The translations under genes and the position numbers were made by a program. From Ctena decussata (lineage: Eukaryota; Mollusca; Bivalvia; Lucinida; Lucinidae): a stretch of 64,000 nt of DNA. The stretch spans positions 21,517,928 through 21,581,927 of the forward strand of contig OZ022513.1 of the NCBI GenBank assembly GCA_963989385.1, in the 5' to 3' direction. Below are positions 1 through 10,830 of the stretch, piece after piece. Each line of letters begins with the position of its first letter. Position 1 is the stretch's first letter. The notes under the pieces were generated by a model, which saw only the letters and a list, made by a program, of their open reading frames with translations, searched no databases and was not told the DNA's origin.

Positions 1-130
1 TCAATACACAAATGCTTTCAAAAGATATTGAACGGAAACCATTTCGTACGTATGTATGTACGTACGCTACGTACGTAGGTACAGACAGCGGTGATACTAT
101 ATCTATATGCCCCCCCCCCCCATTTTTAAT
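1..130. repeat. ACGT-rich microsatellite and C-run
   Basis: Bases about 45-83 are an imperfect CGTA/TGTA microsatellite that can self-pair. A run of C follows at about 109-121. I see no coding signal. Confidence 0.7.
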
Positions 131-362
131 GGCGGGGGCATAACAACTTAAGTGGTTGCTATGGAGTTGCTAAGGCCGAATTTCTAAGAAGAGAAGGAGA
201 TCCCCTACAACTATGAAATTTGCTCTGGAGGAACAGTCTGAAAATGAAAAAGACTGTTTCTTCAGAGCAAATTTCATAGTTGTCAGGAATCTCCTTTATA
301 GAAATTGAGCCTTTGCAACAGCATAGCAATGACTTAAGTCCTTTTATAAATACGACCCCTGG
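131..362. mobile_element. Palindromic MITE, copy 1
   Basis: This is a near-complete hairpin of about 230 bp. The left arm has ACTTAAGTGGTTGCTATGG, then GAAGGAGATCCCCTACAAC, then GCTCTGGAGGAACAGTCT. The right arm carries their reverse complements with some divergence, ending GACTTAAGTCC...ACGACCCC. The centre lies near 240-250. There is no coding capacity. It is one of two adjacent copies. The foldback design suggests a non-autonomous DNA transposon, but I see no clear target duplication. Confidence 0.75.
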
Positions 363-376
363 TCATACTGCGTATG

Positions 377-602
377 CTGGGGCTGTATTTATAAAACGAC
401 TTAAGTGGTTGCTATCGAGTTGCTAAGGCCGAATTTCTAAGAAGGAGATCCCCTACAACTATGGAATTTGCTCTGGAGGAACAGTCTAAAAAGACTGTTC
501 CTCCAGAGCAAATTTAATAGTTGTAGGGAATCTCCTTCATAGAAAATTAGCCTTAGCAACAGCATAGCAACCACTTAAGTCATTTTATGAATACGGCCCC
601 AG
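377..602. mobile_element. Palindromic MITE, copy 2
   Basis: This is a second, better preserved copy of the hairpin at 131-362. The outer arms are CTGGGGC.GTATTTATAAAA and the inverted TTTTATGAATAC.GCCCCAG. The centre GAGGAACAGTCT/AGACTGTTCCTC is separated by only about 4 bases. Transcribed, it would form a long, nearly perfect double-stranded stem. The copies sit head to tail about 15 bases apart, through local duplication or repeated insertion. Confidence 0.8.
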
Positions 603-813
603 GTGTTTTAATAAGTTTTAATAATTCTAGGATACTTTTGTCATGATTCTCCATATGAACCAATACAAGGTTGCCACTTATCCTCCACTTCAAATTCCCC
701 TACTTTTCCTTGATTTTTCATGATATTTTTACAGTTTTCCATACCCTGTTTACAGATCCAAAATTTAACTATACTTGACTTTAACAGTGCTAACTGTATC
801 ACTTGGAAAATAG

Positions 814-1000
814 CAGGGCTTGACAAATTAAAATTTGATCTACTTGTCCGGTATGAAGCCACTACTGCAAAATGTGGAAATTCTTCGGTTTTCCCTATAT
901 AGCTTATACATTTTTCTGGGCAAGTAAGAAAATATTTTACTTGCCCAGTAAAAATTTCAACTTGTCCCGGGCAGCCGGACAATCGATTTGTCAGGCTCTG
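814..1000. mobile_element. Short hAT-like MITE
   Basis: The terminal inverted repeats are CAGGGCTTGACAAAT on the left and ATTTGTCAGGCTCTG on the right. The flanks repeat AAAATAG (807-813 and 1001-1007); an 8-bp GAAAATAG duplication is possible if one G is shared. Termini starting CAGG with a 7-8 bp duplication suggest a hAT-type origin. A subterminal hairpin (CTGGGCAAGTAA / TTACTTGCCCAG) lies near 915-950. The interior resembles the larger element at 39536-40086, which also carries ACTTGTCC and GGACAAGT motifs. Confidence 0.7.
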
Positions 1001-1063
1001 AAAATAGGGTCACTCTTCAAGGAAAGAATTTGCTCCCCCAGGGAGATGTTGCATGTTGTAGAT

Positions 1064-1144
1064 GAAATGTGCTTGTTGGGGAGGGGCCAGGAAATGTGCT
1101 TGTTGCGGAGGGGCCAGGAAATGTGCTTGTTGCAGAGAGGCCTG
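1064..1144. repeat. 27-bp minisatellite, three units
   Basis: Three consecutive 27-base units start GAAATGTGCTTGTTG and end GGGGCCAG or a variant. The period is a multiple of three, so the reading frame stays open across it. Nothing else suggests coding. Confidence 0.8.
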
Positions 1145-1281
1145 GGAGGTGACAAAAATTTGAAACATACCTTAATACCATTTCTAAAGAACTTGAAGGT
1201 AGGCATAGCTGACACCTCTTCTTCCTCTGCTGCTTCCTATAACAAATATGATAAGAACCTGGCAGTAAGTGTAACCTACTT

Positions 1282-1614
1282 CCCCCCCCCCCCCCCCCCC
1301 CCCCGAATTCTGAAATATAAACAGATACTGTAGCTGACAAGTGTGGAAAAGATGTTGTGAGTTGAATTCACAAAGTATGCACTTCAACCATTATTTTCAA
1401 GGAGAATCGCCTGATATATGATATTTTTCTTGTCAATTTCACTGAAACAACAAATAAAACAAGAAGTGTTGAAAAGGAATGTATTAGATAACTGACAGGA
1501 CTGGAAATAGAACATGGAAATCAATGGAGCAACTTGCAAAGCCCTTCAAGGTGTATGTAATGCACATTTTTTTTACGTATAAAAGGGCCAACAGTATGCT
1601 TGCCTCTAAAGACA
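1282..1614. other. C-tract followed by sequence with no recognised feature
   Basis: A run of about 22 C lies at 1282-1304. The AT-rich sequence after it to about 1614 shows nothing I can identify. Confidence 0.6.
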
Positions 1615-2060
1615 GTTCATCCCATATAAGTCAGAAAGGAGTATTAATCGGCTCATCTACATCTTAGTACATGTATGTCACTGTATGCCAAATATAAGGA
1701 ACCTAGCTTAAGCGTTTCTTCAGATATTTTGTTCACAAGCTTGTTCCTGTACAAAATGCCTATATGTTCGATATAGGAGAATAACTCAAACCAAAAATTT
1801 ATGAAATATGTTCAAAAGTTAATCAGTTCATCTCACCTCAGTCCAAACCTGCATGCCAAATATAAGGAGCCTAGTTTATGTGGTTCTTCAGATATTTTGT
1901 TCACAAAATTGCTCCTATACAAAATGGCTATGTCCAAAAAAAGGGGAATAACTCAACTGAAAAAATATGAAATAAGCTCAAAAGTTTATCAGGTCATCTA
2001 CACCTTGATCCAAACCTGCATGCCAAATACATGTATAAGGATTCCCTTAGCTACCCTTTA
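1615..2060. repeat. Tandem repeat, about 168-bp unit
   Basis: The phrase ATGCCAAATA...AAGGA recurs at about 1685, 1853 and 2020, a period of 167-168 bases. Units share TTCAAAAGTTAATCAG-like and CAGATATTTTGTTCACAA segments. It resembles the tandem cores of the HINE-like elements elsewhere in the window, but I cannot place its ends. Confidence 0.7.
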
Positions 2061-2166
2061 AGCACTTAGGGAAGAGTCTGATCAGACTAGGCGGATGCCC
2101 AGGTTGATCTGAGTCTGCGCCTTGTGCACAACCACTTTATCGCTTTTCTCGTGTCACCACTCATTT
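2050..2166. mobile_element. Half copy of the GATCAGACTGGGCGG MITE
   Basis: It matches the right half of the full MITE at 5083-5322: AGTCTGATCAGACT.GGCGG, then GCCCAGG.TGATCTGAGTCT, then GCACAACCACTTT, then GTGTC..C.CTCAT. The left half is missing, so this is a truncated copy abutting the gypsy fragment. Confidence 0.65.
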
Positions 2167-2173
2167 GTCTGAA

Positions 2174-2700
2174 GGCGTGAGCCTTGTTGAGCCTGAGGGA
2201 AGATTTACAAAATCTGATCGTGGTTTGATAGCAAAAATACTGGTTGACAATAACAAAAGGGTTCCTTTAAGAATAATGGATATCTCATCGGATGTTTAAA
2301 CCATACGCTCAGGCACATTTGTCACTTCTCTTAGTCTGGTGGATAAAGTTATGGTATTGAAAGAACACACATAAACTCAAGAGACTTTATCGTCGGCTTT
2401 AAATGATTTGTTAAAGAAGACAAGACAGTCACTTCGAAGCACAGAAATCAAGTGAAGGAACTGCTTGTAAAGCACAAAAATCTATTTGCCAGCCATGACA
2501 AGGAGTTAGGTAAAAATGGCACAGTGAGACATGGCATCAAAACTGAAAATAGAGCACCTCTCAAGCAACATCTTAGACGATTACCAGTGAATATGAGAGA
2601 AGAGGTGGACAAACATAATGAGGATAAGATATCCAATCAGATAATCCACTCAAGTATACAAGCATCAAGCACACATAAAGTTAATTCATTACAGAGCTGA
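2174..2700 (+). pseudogene. Ty3/gypsy retrotransposon pol fragment, broken
   Basis: Two segments look like the region between protease and reverse transcriptase of a Ty3/gypsy polyprotein. The first (2174-2299) reads VEPEGRFTKSDRGLIAKIL followed by VPLRIMDIS, then a stop at 2297-2299. The second (from about 2452, another frame) reads LLVKHKNLF, LGKNGTVRHGIKTE and RRLPVNMREEV, typical of the approach to the gypsy RT domain. The match fades near 2640, before the catalytic palm motifs. No LTRs, primer-binding site or integrase are visible. A stop, a frame change and truncation make this a dead relic. The family call rests on motif resemblance only. Confidence 0.75.
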
Positions 2701-3189
2701 CTGCTGAAGAAATCACTACAGAAGCAACCTATAGGTTAATATCTACGATGTGAAGGAGCTGGCTGAAATATGCCTACATAGTTGCATGTAATATCGTAGT
2801 ATCATTCAAAGCAAATGAGGAATAAGCCAAACTTTTTATCTTAAACTTTAAGTAGACTAAAGCCAAACTGAGCTGCTAATTTTATAATTTCTAATTACAT
2901 GTATTGTGTTTATATTTCTATCCTCATAACCACAACAGTTTCTGTAATCATGTTTTGTAAATATGAGCGTTTCCTCACTCAGGAGGCAGTATGGTAAGGG
3001 GACCCATTTTGATCAACTTTTGGAGAAGGTAACTCTATCTAAATTTGGATCAATCATTGTGAATAATAATTGTAAATATCAGCTTGTTTCATTTTGACAT
3101 ATTCTGATTTGTAATTATTATTTGTGAGTGAGCAGCCATACTAGCTCATCTTAAATAATTTGAATTAAGAGTCCCAACTGCTGGGGCCA
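2701..3189. other. No recognised feature
   Basis: AT-rich sequence with no long open frame, TIR or tandem structure that I can identify. Confidence 0.5.
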
Positions 3190-3715
3190 AACTGAACATC
3201 ACACCTGTCATTTTGACCACTGATCTTTTAGAACAAGTTTTTAGCCGATTTTCCAAGTGGCTACCATTTTTGTATGGGACACACTGTCTTAACCTCATAT
3301 GTACACATTGCTATCAATTTTCATCATGATATTTCCATGAATTAGCTAGTTATTGTGTGCACAAGAATTGCCTTACAAACGGTCATAGACCATTTTATCA
3401 AAGGGCTGTAACACTGCCAAAAATTATTGCAGCATAACCTCCAACCCACATCCTAGTCTTACTATTTACATAGTTTCAGCTTTAATGGATGAAAACTGTA
3501 AGAGTTATCTGGAAACCAAAATCCTAAAAAATTAAGTAAAGGCACAGCACGGGCTGCAACTCTGCTAAAAATCATGAAATGATTTGCGCTGGTCCACCTC
3601 ATAGTCTTCTCATATACCAAGTTTCGGCTCAGTTGGAAGTAGACTGTAGAAGTTATTCGGAAACAAAAATGTTAACGCCCAACAGACTGATGGATGCCAG
3701 TGCCATAACATTATA
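3190..3715. repeat. Decayed tandem repeat of HINE-core type
   Basis: Segments near 3407 (TGTAACACTGCCAAAAATTA) and 3554 (TGCAACTCTGCTAAAAATCA) are diverged copies about 147 bases apart. Both are followed by a TAGTCTT...GTTTC.GCT segment and AGTTAT..GGAAAC. The phrase GCCATAACA near 3700 resembles 3' ends of HINE-like elements. Boundaries are unclear. Confidence 0.45.
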
Positions 3716-3914
3716 TTTCTCATTTTTCAAACACGCATATAAAAATTATCTAGAAACTATCCTCCGAACCCCACCTTATCTGGAGCTCTATATAGCCCAT
3801 TGCATTCTGGGTATTTTTTTTGTCGTCTGCTGAAATTGTTGTCTGCATCAAAAATCAAGAACATTTTTACAATATTGGTCTAACTAACTCTTGTAGAAAT
3901 CATGTCTAGGCAGT

Positions 3915-3976
3915 AAACAGTTTGGATCCAGATCAGGCCACACTTTTGTGTGGCCTGATCTGGATCCAAACTGTTT
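3915..3976. repeat. Perfect 62-base hairpin
   Basis: Arms 3915-3943 and 3948-3976 are perfect 29-base reverse complements around a TTTT loop. The left arm contains GTTTGGATCCAGATCAGGCC. A related stem, AGATCAGACTGCTCC, forms the hairpin at 39696-39763. Single arms occur near 22715-22757 and 30536-30580. Confidence 0.9.
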
Positions 3977-5082
3977 GCCCAGATACCCCTAAAGGAGTTT
4001 CCCAAATGGAATGGGACAGACAAGCACTCATTTGCTTTTCCAAAGGCATAGTGAAAATCAAAGAACTTACATTGTTCTCATCCACATCGATTTTACAAAA
4101 AAACACAGATGGAAATTCTTTCTCCATAGCCTGGAAATATAAAAAAAGCCAATTATGCATATAGTATGGAATTTCATTTATGCATACAGTGAGTATGGAA
4201 TTAATTTTCAAATTTTACTGAATTCTATGTACTGTGACAATGTCTTTGGATACCGGCTTGCACATGTGCCATACAGTAGATAGGAACAGTACACAGTAAA
4301 TAGCACATTTTGTAAACAGTTGGCAGAACCCAGTAGGCTAAAGCCAAAAGAAAAAAATGTCTTGTTTCTGATTACCTCTCCAAAATTTTTAGGGTTGGTA
4401 GGTAGGCACTCTTTTTCTTTTTTTAAACTTTTTTTGTATGCAAAATGTATAAAAATCCTTTAAAATAGCCTAAAAATAGACTTTAAAATCCCATAAGGCC
4501 ATAAAACATTTTGAGTAGGCCCCATAAACATAGGGTCTGTAGGGTAACCTGAAACGAGATTTTTTTTTTTTGCCTAACTGAGGCAGTAAACACTACCGGT
4601 ACACAGTAGTGAATAAACAGAATACTATGCCCATAGCCATTGTTGTCACAGTCAAAACCATATTTAATTGGAGTTGGTGGTGGTGGGTGGTGGGGGGCAT
4701 TTTTGGGACTATATTGGAAGATACAACCAACTTGAATTACATAAGACTGATTTGCATATTTGGGATAATTTCTGGAAATGGGAAATCCCATCTTAAATTA
4801 TGACGGCCAGTGCTCCAGGTAAGAAGGAGTAAAAGAGATAATTTACAGATGATTTTCTTTATATCTCCATACAACATACATTGTGACCCATTATTAGAAC
4901 TGTTTCATCAAGACAGTCTAAAGAGGGGTCACAACATATGTTTTCACTGAGAAATAAGAAAAAATATCTCAGAATTATCTTCAAACCCAACCTTATCTGG
5001 AGCTCTGTGTACGAATAAACATGGTGGCATACAATCAGCATAAAAAATTATGGGCATGCTCTAGGGCAATGTGCATGTGACC
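3977..5082. other. No gene; low-complexity and dispersed repeat scraps
   Basis: T-rich tracts lie at 4409-4435 and 4559-4571. Near 4390 is GGTTGGTAGGTAGG, seen again near 7253. The sequence around 4900-5000 (GGGTCACAACATATGTTTTCA, then CTTATCTGGAGCTCT) has diverged relatives near 3770 and 15950, so it is a low-copy dispersed repeat. CCAGTGCTCCAG near 4806 resembles the terminus of the element at 10831, without a partner. Confidence 0.5.
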
Positions 5083-5322
5083 AGCAACACAAGAAAACAA
5101 ACAAAGTGGCATGTGCACCCAGCAAAGACTCAGATCAGCCTGGGCATCACCTAGTCTGCTCAGAGTCTTCACTTTGTGCTTAAAAAGTAGCTAAGGGTCT
5201 AAGCTAGCTTCAGGCAAACAGCACAGACTCTAATCAGACTGGGCGGATGCCCAGGCTGATCTGAGTCTTTGCTGGGCAGACATTCCACTATGTTGGTTTT
5301 GTCGTTTTGTGGCTCAAGTGTG
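5083..5322. mobile_element. Full-length inverted-repeat MITE (GATCAGACTGGGCGG family)
   Basis: The left arm reads AAAACAAACAAAGTGGCATG, then CAGCAAAGACTCAGATCAGCC, here interrupted by base changes. The right arm returns as GGCTGATCTGAGTCTTTGCT...ATGTTGGTTTTGTCG, ending in a GTGGCTCA-like tip. The non-coding centre holds TAGCTAAGGGTCTAAGCTAG. Other full copies are at 43616 and 44062; partial copies are at 2050, 16801 and 30315. It is very likely a non-autonomous DNA transposon. Confidence 0.8.
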
Positions 5323-5627
5323 ATGTGATGTTATATCATAATTTGATGAATTAATTAGCTATGGCTGAGTTCAGATGATACAGTTCAAGATGTCAGTTTT
5401 ATTTTGCTGCGTTCAATTTTGATTGAAACAGACGAAATTTTGGGTTTAAAACAGTCAAATGGCATAAGTCTTAGGAATAAGAAATATCAATAAATCTGAA
5501 CTTCATTATATGTTTATTGTTGAATTACAGGTATTGTTTACCTTAAAAATGTGAGAATACTTAAATTATCTTGGACTGATCTGAAACTGAAATGCTTGTT
5601 TCCATTGAAATTAATGCTCTACAGAAT

Positions 5628-6720
5628 GGAGGGGTGTCTATATGGCTGTTTTCATGGCCAAAACCGATTTTCTTTAAAGGTAGGTTCCTGTACTAGCGAT
5701 AACAATTATGTCCACAAAATAATTTCGTTTTTTTCTGAGCAGTATTGAATTCTCTTATTTTTCTGAATTTGTTGCTACTGAGAAACTCGTCAGATGTTGA
5801 AGAAAATAGTCGTTTTCCCTTTTGGTGTATTTTCTTTCGTTGGAATTCCAGTTCTAAAAATAACTATGTTTATTATGTCTATAAGTGCGCGATTTCTGAT
5901 GCCATTCTCCAAAGGTCAATTTTCCGTTGTCGTGAGCTCTCCTAGAGGTCCTGGCATGGTGGATGGGTTAAAACTATCCCAAAATGCAATGCAGCATGAC
6001 CTCAGCTGCGTTATCTATTTTTGGCGCGAACTAAAAATAGCGCTAACTGGTGTGCGAAGCAGAGTTAGGAAATCCCTTGCAAAACAACTTTTCTAATATT
6101 TTTTTGATTTACACTTTTTAGTGAAACTTATTCATTCCCTTTCACAAGTGCTTTCCAACAACTTGGATGAAAGATGATCAAAATTATGATGCATTCCAAA
6201 GTACAGGAACCTACCTTTAAACTTTGTAGACTAAAAGTAATATGTGTTGGCTGTAATGTCATGCAATATTAGATCAAATGGTGAAGGTTTCTTTGTTGTG
6301 TACAAGCTGAAAGTGGGTGGGGTAATTCTGACCCGAAGAGGGTTCTGTTAAGAAAATGCTAATATTTTTATTGCTACTTAGAACTGGTAGTCTACCATTT
6401 CTTGACTCCTTATGCAATGTCAGATATAACAAATGATTATAATACTTCAATTTCTACCATGCAATATGTTTATACTCACTTGTATGACATACCTAAATTT
6501 TAGCCTTTTTTATTCTCCAACTTTACGCAAAACCACAACAGCTTTTTACACTCAAAGCTATTCCAATATACAGTATATTAGATGCTTGTTCAAAAATTAT
6601 GCCAATAGTTTTCTACAATGAATATTTTCTGAGTTATCTCCCCTTAAAACCTTTTCTTTATTTTTTTTCAAAATTATTACTCAGACTTTATACCCCGACT
6701 TATGTTAGTGGCGGGATATT
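5628..6720 (+). repeat. Left arm of a large inverted repeat pair
   Basis: From GGAGGGGTGTCTATA to TTTATACCCCG this region is the reverse complement of 13738-15600, apart from insertions. Shared blocks include GGTGAAGGTTTCTTTG, GGGTGGGGTAATTCTGACCC, ACATACCTAAATTTTAGCC and GAGTTATCTCCCCTTAAAA. This arm lacks the element found at 13957 in the other arm and carries its own TTAA-flanked insertion at 5678. It is either two copies of one repeat in opposite orientation or the arms of a 10-kb inverted duplication. Confidence 0.8.
5678..6216. mobile_element. TIR element with TTAA duplication (piggyBac-like MITE)
   Basis: A perfect 17-bp TIR, AGGTAGGTTCCTGTACT at 5678-5694, is inverted at 6200-6216. 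TTAA flanks both ends (5674-5677 and 6217-6220). The related arm at 15541 is uninterrupted and holds one TTTAAA at this point, which confirms a real insertion. TTAA targeting is typical of piggyBac-like elements. A 6-bp TTTAAA duplication with a 1-bp shorter TIR fits equally well. There is no transposase, so it is non-autonomous. Confidence 0.85.
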
Positions 6721-7850
6721 TATACCCCCGACATACAAAGTATGGCCTTTTCATTATGTCAAAGTTTTGGGTTTAACCTTTTTGATTGCGTATACCTCTG
6801 TAAATGCATTGCAAATTTCTTCAATATTTTATTCATAATATCTCTATAGCACTGCTTTTGATAGGGATTTCAGGGTCAGGCTCATGGGTGGGGCAAGGGG
6901 TCAATAACTAGGACTCGGCCATTTTTTGTATTTTTGCTTGTTCTGATATATTTAGATAGAGTCTAGTGGTGCATGGCTAATTTTATTTTATACTAGTTTA
7001 CTTAACATGGATGCTGCTGCTGACCTAAGGTAAAGGTCACAGACTTTGAATTTGTTCCTTTAACATTTGCATTTAACCTTTGTGTTAAGAGTTTGCTTTC
7101 ATTAAGCGGTGGCACTGATCGGGGGTAATCATGAGCTCCTGCTCACTTGCTCTTTTTTTTTTTTTTTTACTGTTTGTCTTTCTGTTCATCTGTTGTACGT
7201 ACATTTAGGCGTAAAAAATAGCTCTGTTTCCACTAACATGCTGAAAAAAATCTGGTTGGTAGGTAGGAAAACCTTTTTTTTTTGTGGATTTGTTTCAAAC
7301 TTGGCATGTGCTCTTGTCCTTGGTCTTTACAAGCTGCAAAATACGTTACTAAGAGTATGTGTAATAAGAAGAGACAATTGAAAGAACACGATACAATCCT
7401 GAGACAATGAGCAAATACATTTGACAGTGGGAATTAGTTTTATCAGCTAAAACAAGCATACTCTACATGTAATACATGAACATTTTGAAGAAAATTGTCA
7501 GTATAAAATATAGAATCTAAAGATGATGACGTTCTTAAAGCAGGAAACTCATTCCATGCAAAATTTGCAAATACTCTGAAATGAGTTATTTGATTCTCTG
7601 CAGTCTGAAACAAGGCCCCAAAGGGTACAAGTTTATGTCCTATCTGCATTTAAATTCCAGGCATAGAAGAGAGAAGAGGAGAACAAACAATAAGAGCAAT
7701 GATCTGATCAGCTGAAAATGTTTCTTGTGAAAAAGTCGGTAGAGAGTAAAGTAACATAATTATAAAATAAAATTATATGATTAATTTTTAAAGAGTACTT
7801 GTTATTTTCAAATATGTTAACTATGACTTCAAAGCAATACATAATTTAAA
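6721..7850. other. No gene identified
   Basis: AT-rich sequence with a T-run near 7150-7168. I see no domain, TIR or tandem structure. Confidence 0.5.
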
Positions 7851-9549
7851 CCAGAGGACCAATGGTCCTGTAGCTCACCTGACACTTGGTCCTGGTATTT
7901 ATACATGTATATAGCACCAGGGCAGGGGCAGATAACCCCCTCCCTTGGGGATTAATGTTGAGTCCCAATTCTATATACCAAGCCACAAGGTCACTGGGCC
8001 TTTGGTTCTGGACAAAGATTTCTGAAGGGTTTTTATCATATATGGGTGTGGTGGCCACCATGTTCATGTGGCCATGACCATCTGAACAAACTTTGATTCC
8101 TTTGACCCAGTATTAAAGCTCCATATGAAATACAGTAATCATTTGTATAAACTATGATGGGCCTGAGTGCCCAATGCTACATACTGGTACCAAGTTTCAA
8201 GGTTATAGGCCTTTCGGTTCTCAAGAAAAAGACGTTTGAAGAGTTTTTACCATATATGGGCATGGTAGCCATCTCGGTCAAGTGACCAAGACCATCTGAA
8301 CAAACTATGGTTCCTCTATGCCGGTGAAGCTCCATATGAAATATGGCTTCAACTGACCCCAGTGGCCGCTGAGAAGATGTTTGAAAATGTTGACGGGTGA
8401 CAGAGTCTCAATGACCTTGTACAAAAGTCAAAGAATGACCTTGACCTTTAGCGACAAAATATCTTCATCTGGCCATTCAGTTAACCATAGATACCAAATA
8501 TTGTACCTCATACTTAAATAGTTTCTGAAAAATCCACTGTTTAAGCATTTTCCCATATAAAAGCCTACATAACGTACCAAAGTTGACAGTGTCATAAATT
8601 AGGTCAAGGTCAATGCACGATCATTTGTATAAACTATGATGGGCCTGAGTGCCCAAAGCTACATACCAAGTTTCAAGGTCATACACCTTTTGGTTCTGGA
8701 GAAGAAGATTTTGAAGGGTTTTTACCATATACGGGCATGGCGGCCATCTTGGTCAAGACCCCAGAGAACAAACTTTTACTCCCCGATCACACTTAGACTC
8801 CATATGAAATTTTGATTCAATCAGACCAGTGGTTTCAGAGGAGAAGATGTTTTGAAAATTTTGATGACGGACAGATCGACAAAATGACCTTGACCTTCAG
8901 TGACATAATATCTTCATCTGGTCATTTAGTTGACCATATATACCAAATATTGTACCTTAGACTTAAATAGTTTCTGAGAAATCTGCTATATAAGCGTTTT
9001 CCCATATAAAAGCCTAACATACCAAAGTTGACCATGTCGTAAATTCGGTCAAGGTCAACGCAAGGTCATCATTTGTACAAACTGTGATGGGCCCGCATGC
9101 CCGATGCTACATACCAAGTTTCAAGGTCATAGGCCTTTTGATTCTGGAGAAGAAGATTTTCGATAGTTTTTTACCATATATGGGCATGGCGGCCATCTTG
9201 GTCATGTGACCAAGACCCCGGGTATAAACTTTCGTCCCCCAATCCCACTGAGACTCCATATGAAATTTGGCTTCAATCTCCCCAGTGGTTTCAGAGGAGA
9301 AGATGTTTGAAAAGTTTGACGACGGATGGTCCGACGGAATGACCTTGACCTTTAGTGACATAATATCTTCATCTGGTAATTAGTCGACCATGTATACAAC
9401 ATATTGTACCATAGACTTAAATAGTTTTGAGAAATCCACTGTTTAAGCATTTTCCCTTATAAAAGCCTAACGTACCAAAGTTGACCATGCCGTAAATTAG
9501 GTCAAGGTCATCGCAAGGTCATGATTTGTATAAACTAAGATGGGCCTGC

Positions 9550-10830
9550 ATGCCCGATGCTACATACCAAGTTTCAAGGTCATAGGCCTTTTGGTTCTGG
9601 AGAAGAAAATTTTTGAAGTGTTTTTACCATATATGGGCGTGGCGGCCATCTTGGTCATGTGACCCAGATACCCCGAACAAACTTTCGTTCCCCCAACCCA
9701 TGGAGGCTCCATATGAAATTTGGCTTCAATCGGCCCAGTGGTTTCAGAGGAGAAGATGTTTGAAAATCTTGAAGACGGATGGTCCGACGGAATGACCTTG
9801 ACCTTTAGTGACATAATATCTTCATCTGGTCATTTAGTCAACCATGTATACCAAGTATTAAACCATATACTTACATAGTTTCTGAGAAATCCACTGTTTA
9901 AGCGTCTTTCCATATAAAAGCCTAACATACCAAAGTTGACCATGCCGTAAATTAGGTCAAGGTCATCGCAAGGTCATGATTTGTATAAACTAAGATGGGC
10001 CTGCATGCCCGATGCTACATACCAAGTTTCAAGGTCATAGGCCTTTTGGTTCTGGAGAAGAAAATTTTTGAAGTGTTTTTACCATATATGGGCGTGGCGG
10101 CCATCTTGGTCATGTGACCCAGATACCCCGAACAAACTTTCGTTCCCCCAACCCATGGAGGCTCCATATGAAATTTGGCTTCAATCGGCCCAGTGGTTTC
10201 AGAGGAGAAGATGTTTGAAAATCTTGAAGACGGATGGTCCGACGGAATGACCTTGACCTTTAGTGACATAATATCTTCATCTGGTCATTTAGTCAACCAT
10301 GTATACCAAGTATTAAACCATATACTTAAATAGTTTCCGAGATATCCACTGTTTAAGCGTCTTTCCATATAAAAGCCTAACATACCAAAGTTGACCATGC
10401 CGTAAATTAGGTCAAGGTCATCGCAAGGTCATGATTTGTATAAACTAAGATGGGCCTGCATGCCCGATGCTACATACCAAGTTTCAAGGTCATAGGCCTT
10501 TTGGTTCTGGAGAAGAAAATTTTTGAAGTGTTTTTACCATATATGGGCGTGGCGGCCATCTTGGTCATGTGACCCAGATACCCCGAACAAACTTTCGTTC
10601 CCCCAACCCATGGAGGCTCCATATGAAATTTGGCTTCAATCGGCCCAGTGGTTTCAGAGGAGAAGATGTTTGAAAATCTTGAAGACGGATGGTCCGACGG
10701 AATGACCTTGACCTTTAGTGACATAATATCTTCATCTGGTCATTTAGTCAACCATGTATACCAAGTATTAAACCTTAGACTTAAATAGTTTCCGAGAAAT
10801 CCACTGTTTAAGCGTTTTTCCATATAAAAG
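9550..10830. repeat. Homogenised block of 455-bp units
   Basis: Three consecutive units differ by only a few substitutions, for example CTTACATAG versus CTTAAATAG. Older units on both sides differ at many positions. Each unit contains ATGACCTTGACCTTTAGTGA and CAAGGTCATCGCAAGGTCA. The pattern suggests recent local duplication or gene conversion. Confidence 0.85.

Noticed and set aside
872..1333. 153-residue plus-strand frame containing three EMCLLRRGQ-like repeats
   Set aside because: It spans the end of a MITE, a 27-bp minisatellite and a C-run. The repeat arises from DNA tandem duplication, not a protein family.
4806..4817. End of a hAT-like element (CCAGTGCTCCAGG)
   Set aside because: Resembles the TIR at 10831, but no inverted partner or duplication lies nearby.
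9107..10724. Repeated 84-residue minus-strand frames (MSLKVKVIPSDHPSS...)
   Set aside because: They recur because the 455-bp DNA unit recurs. Older units break the frame, there is no codon-level conservation, and the region is a HINE-like tandem core.
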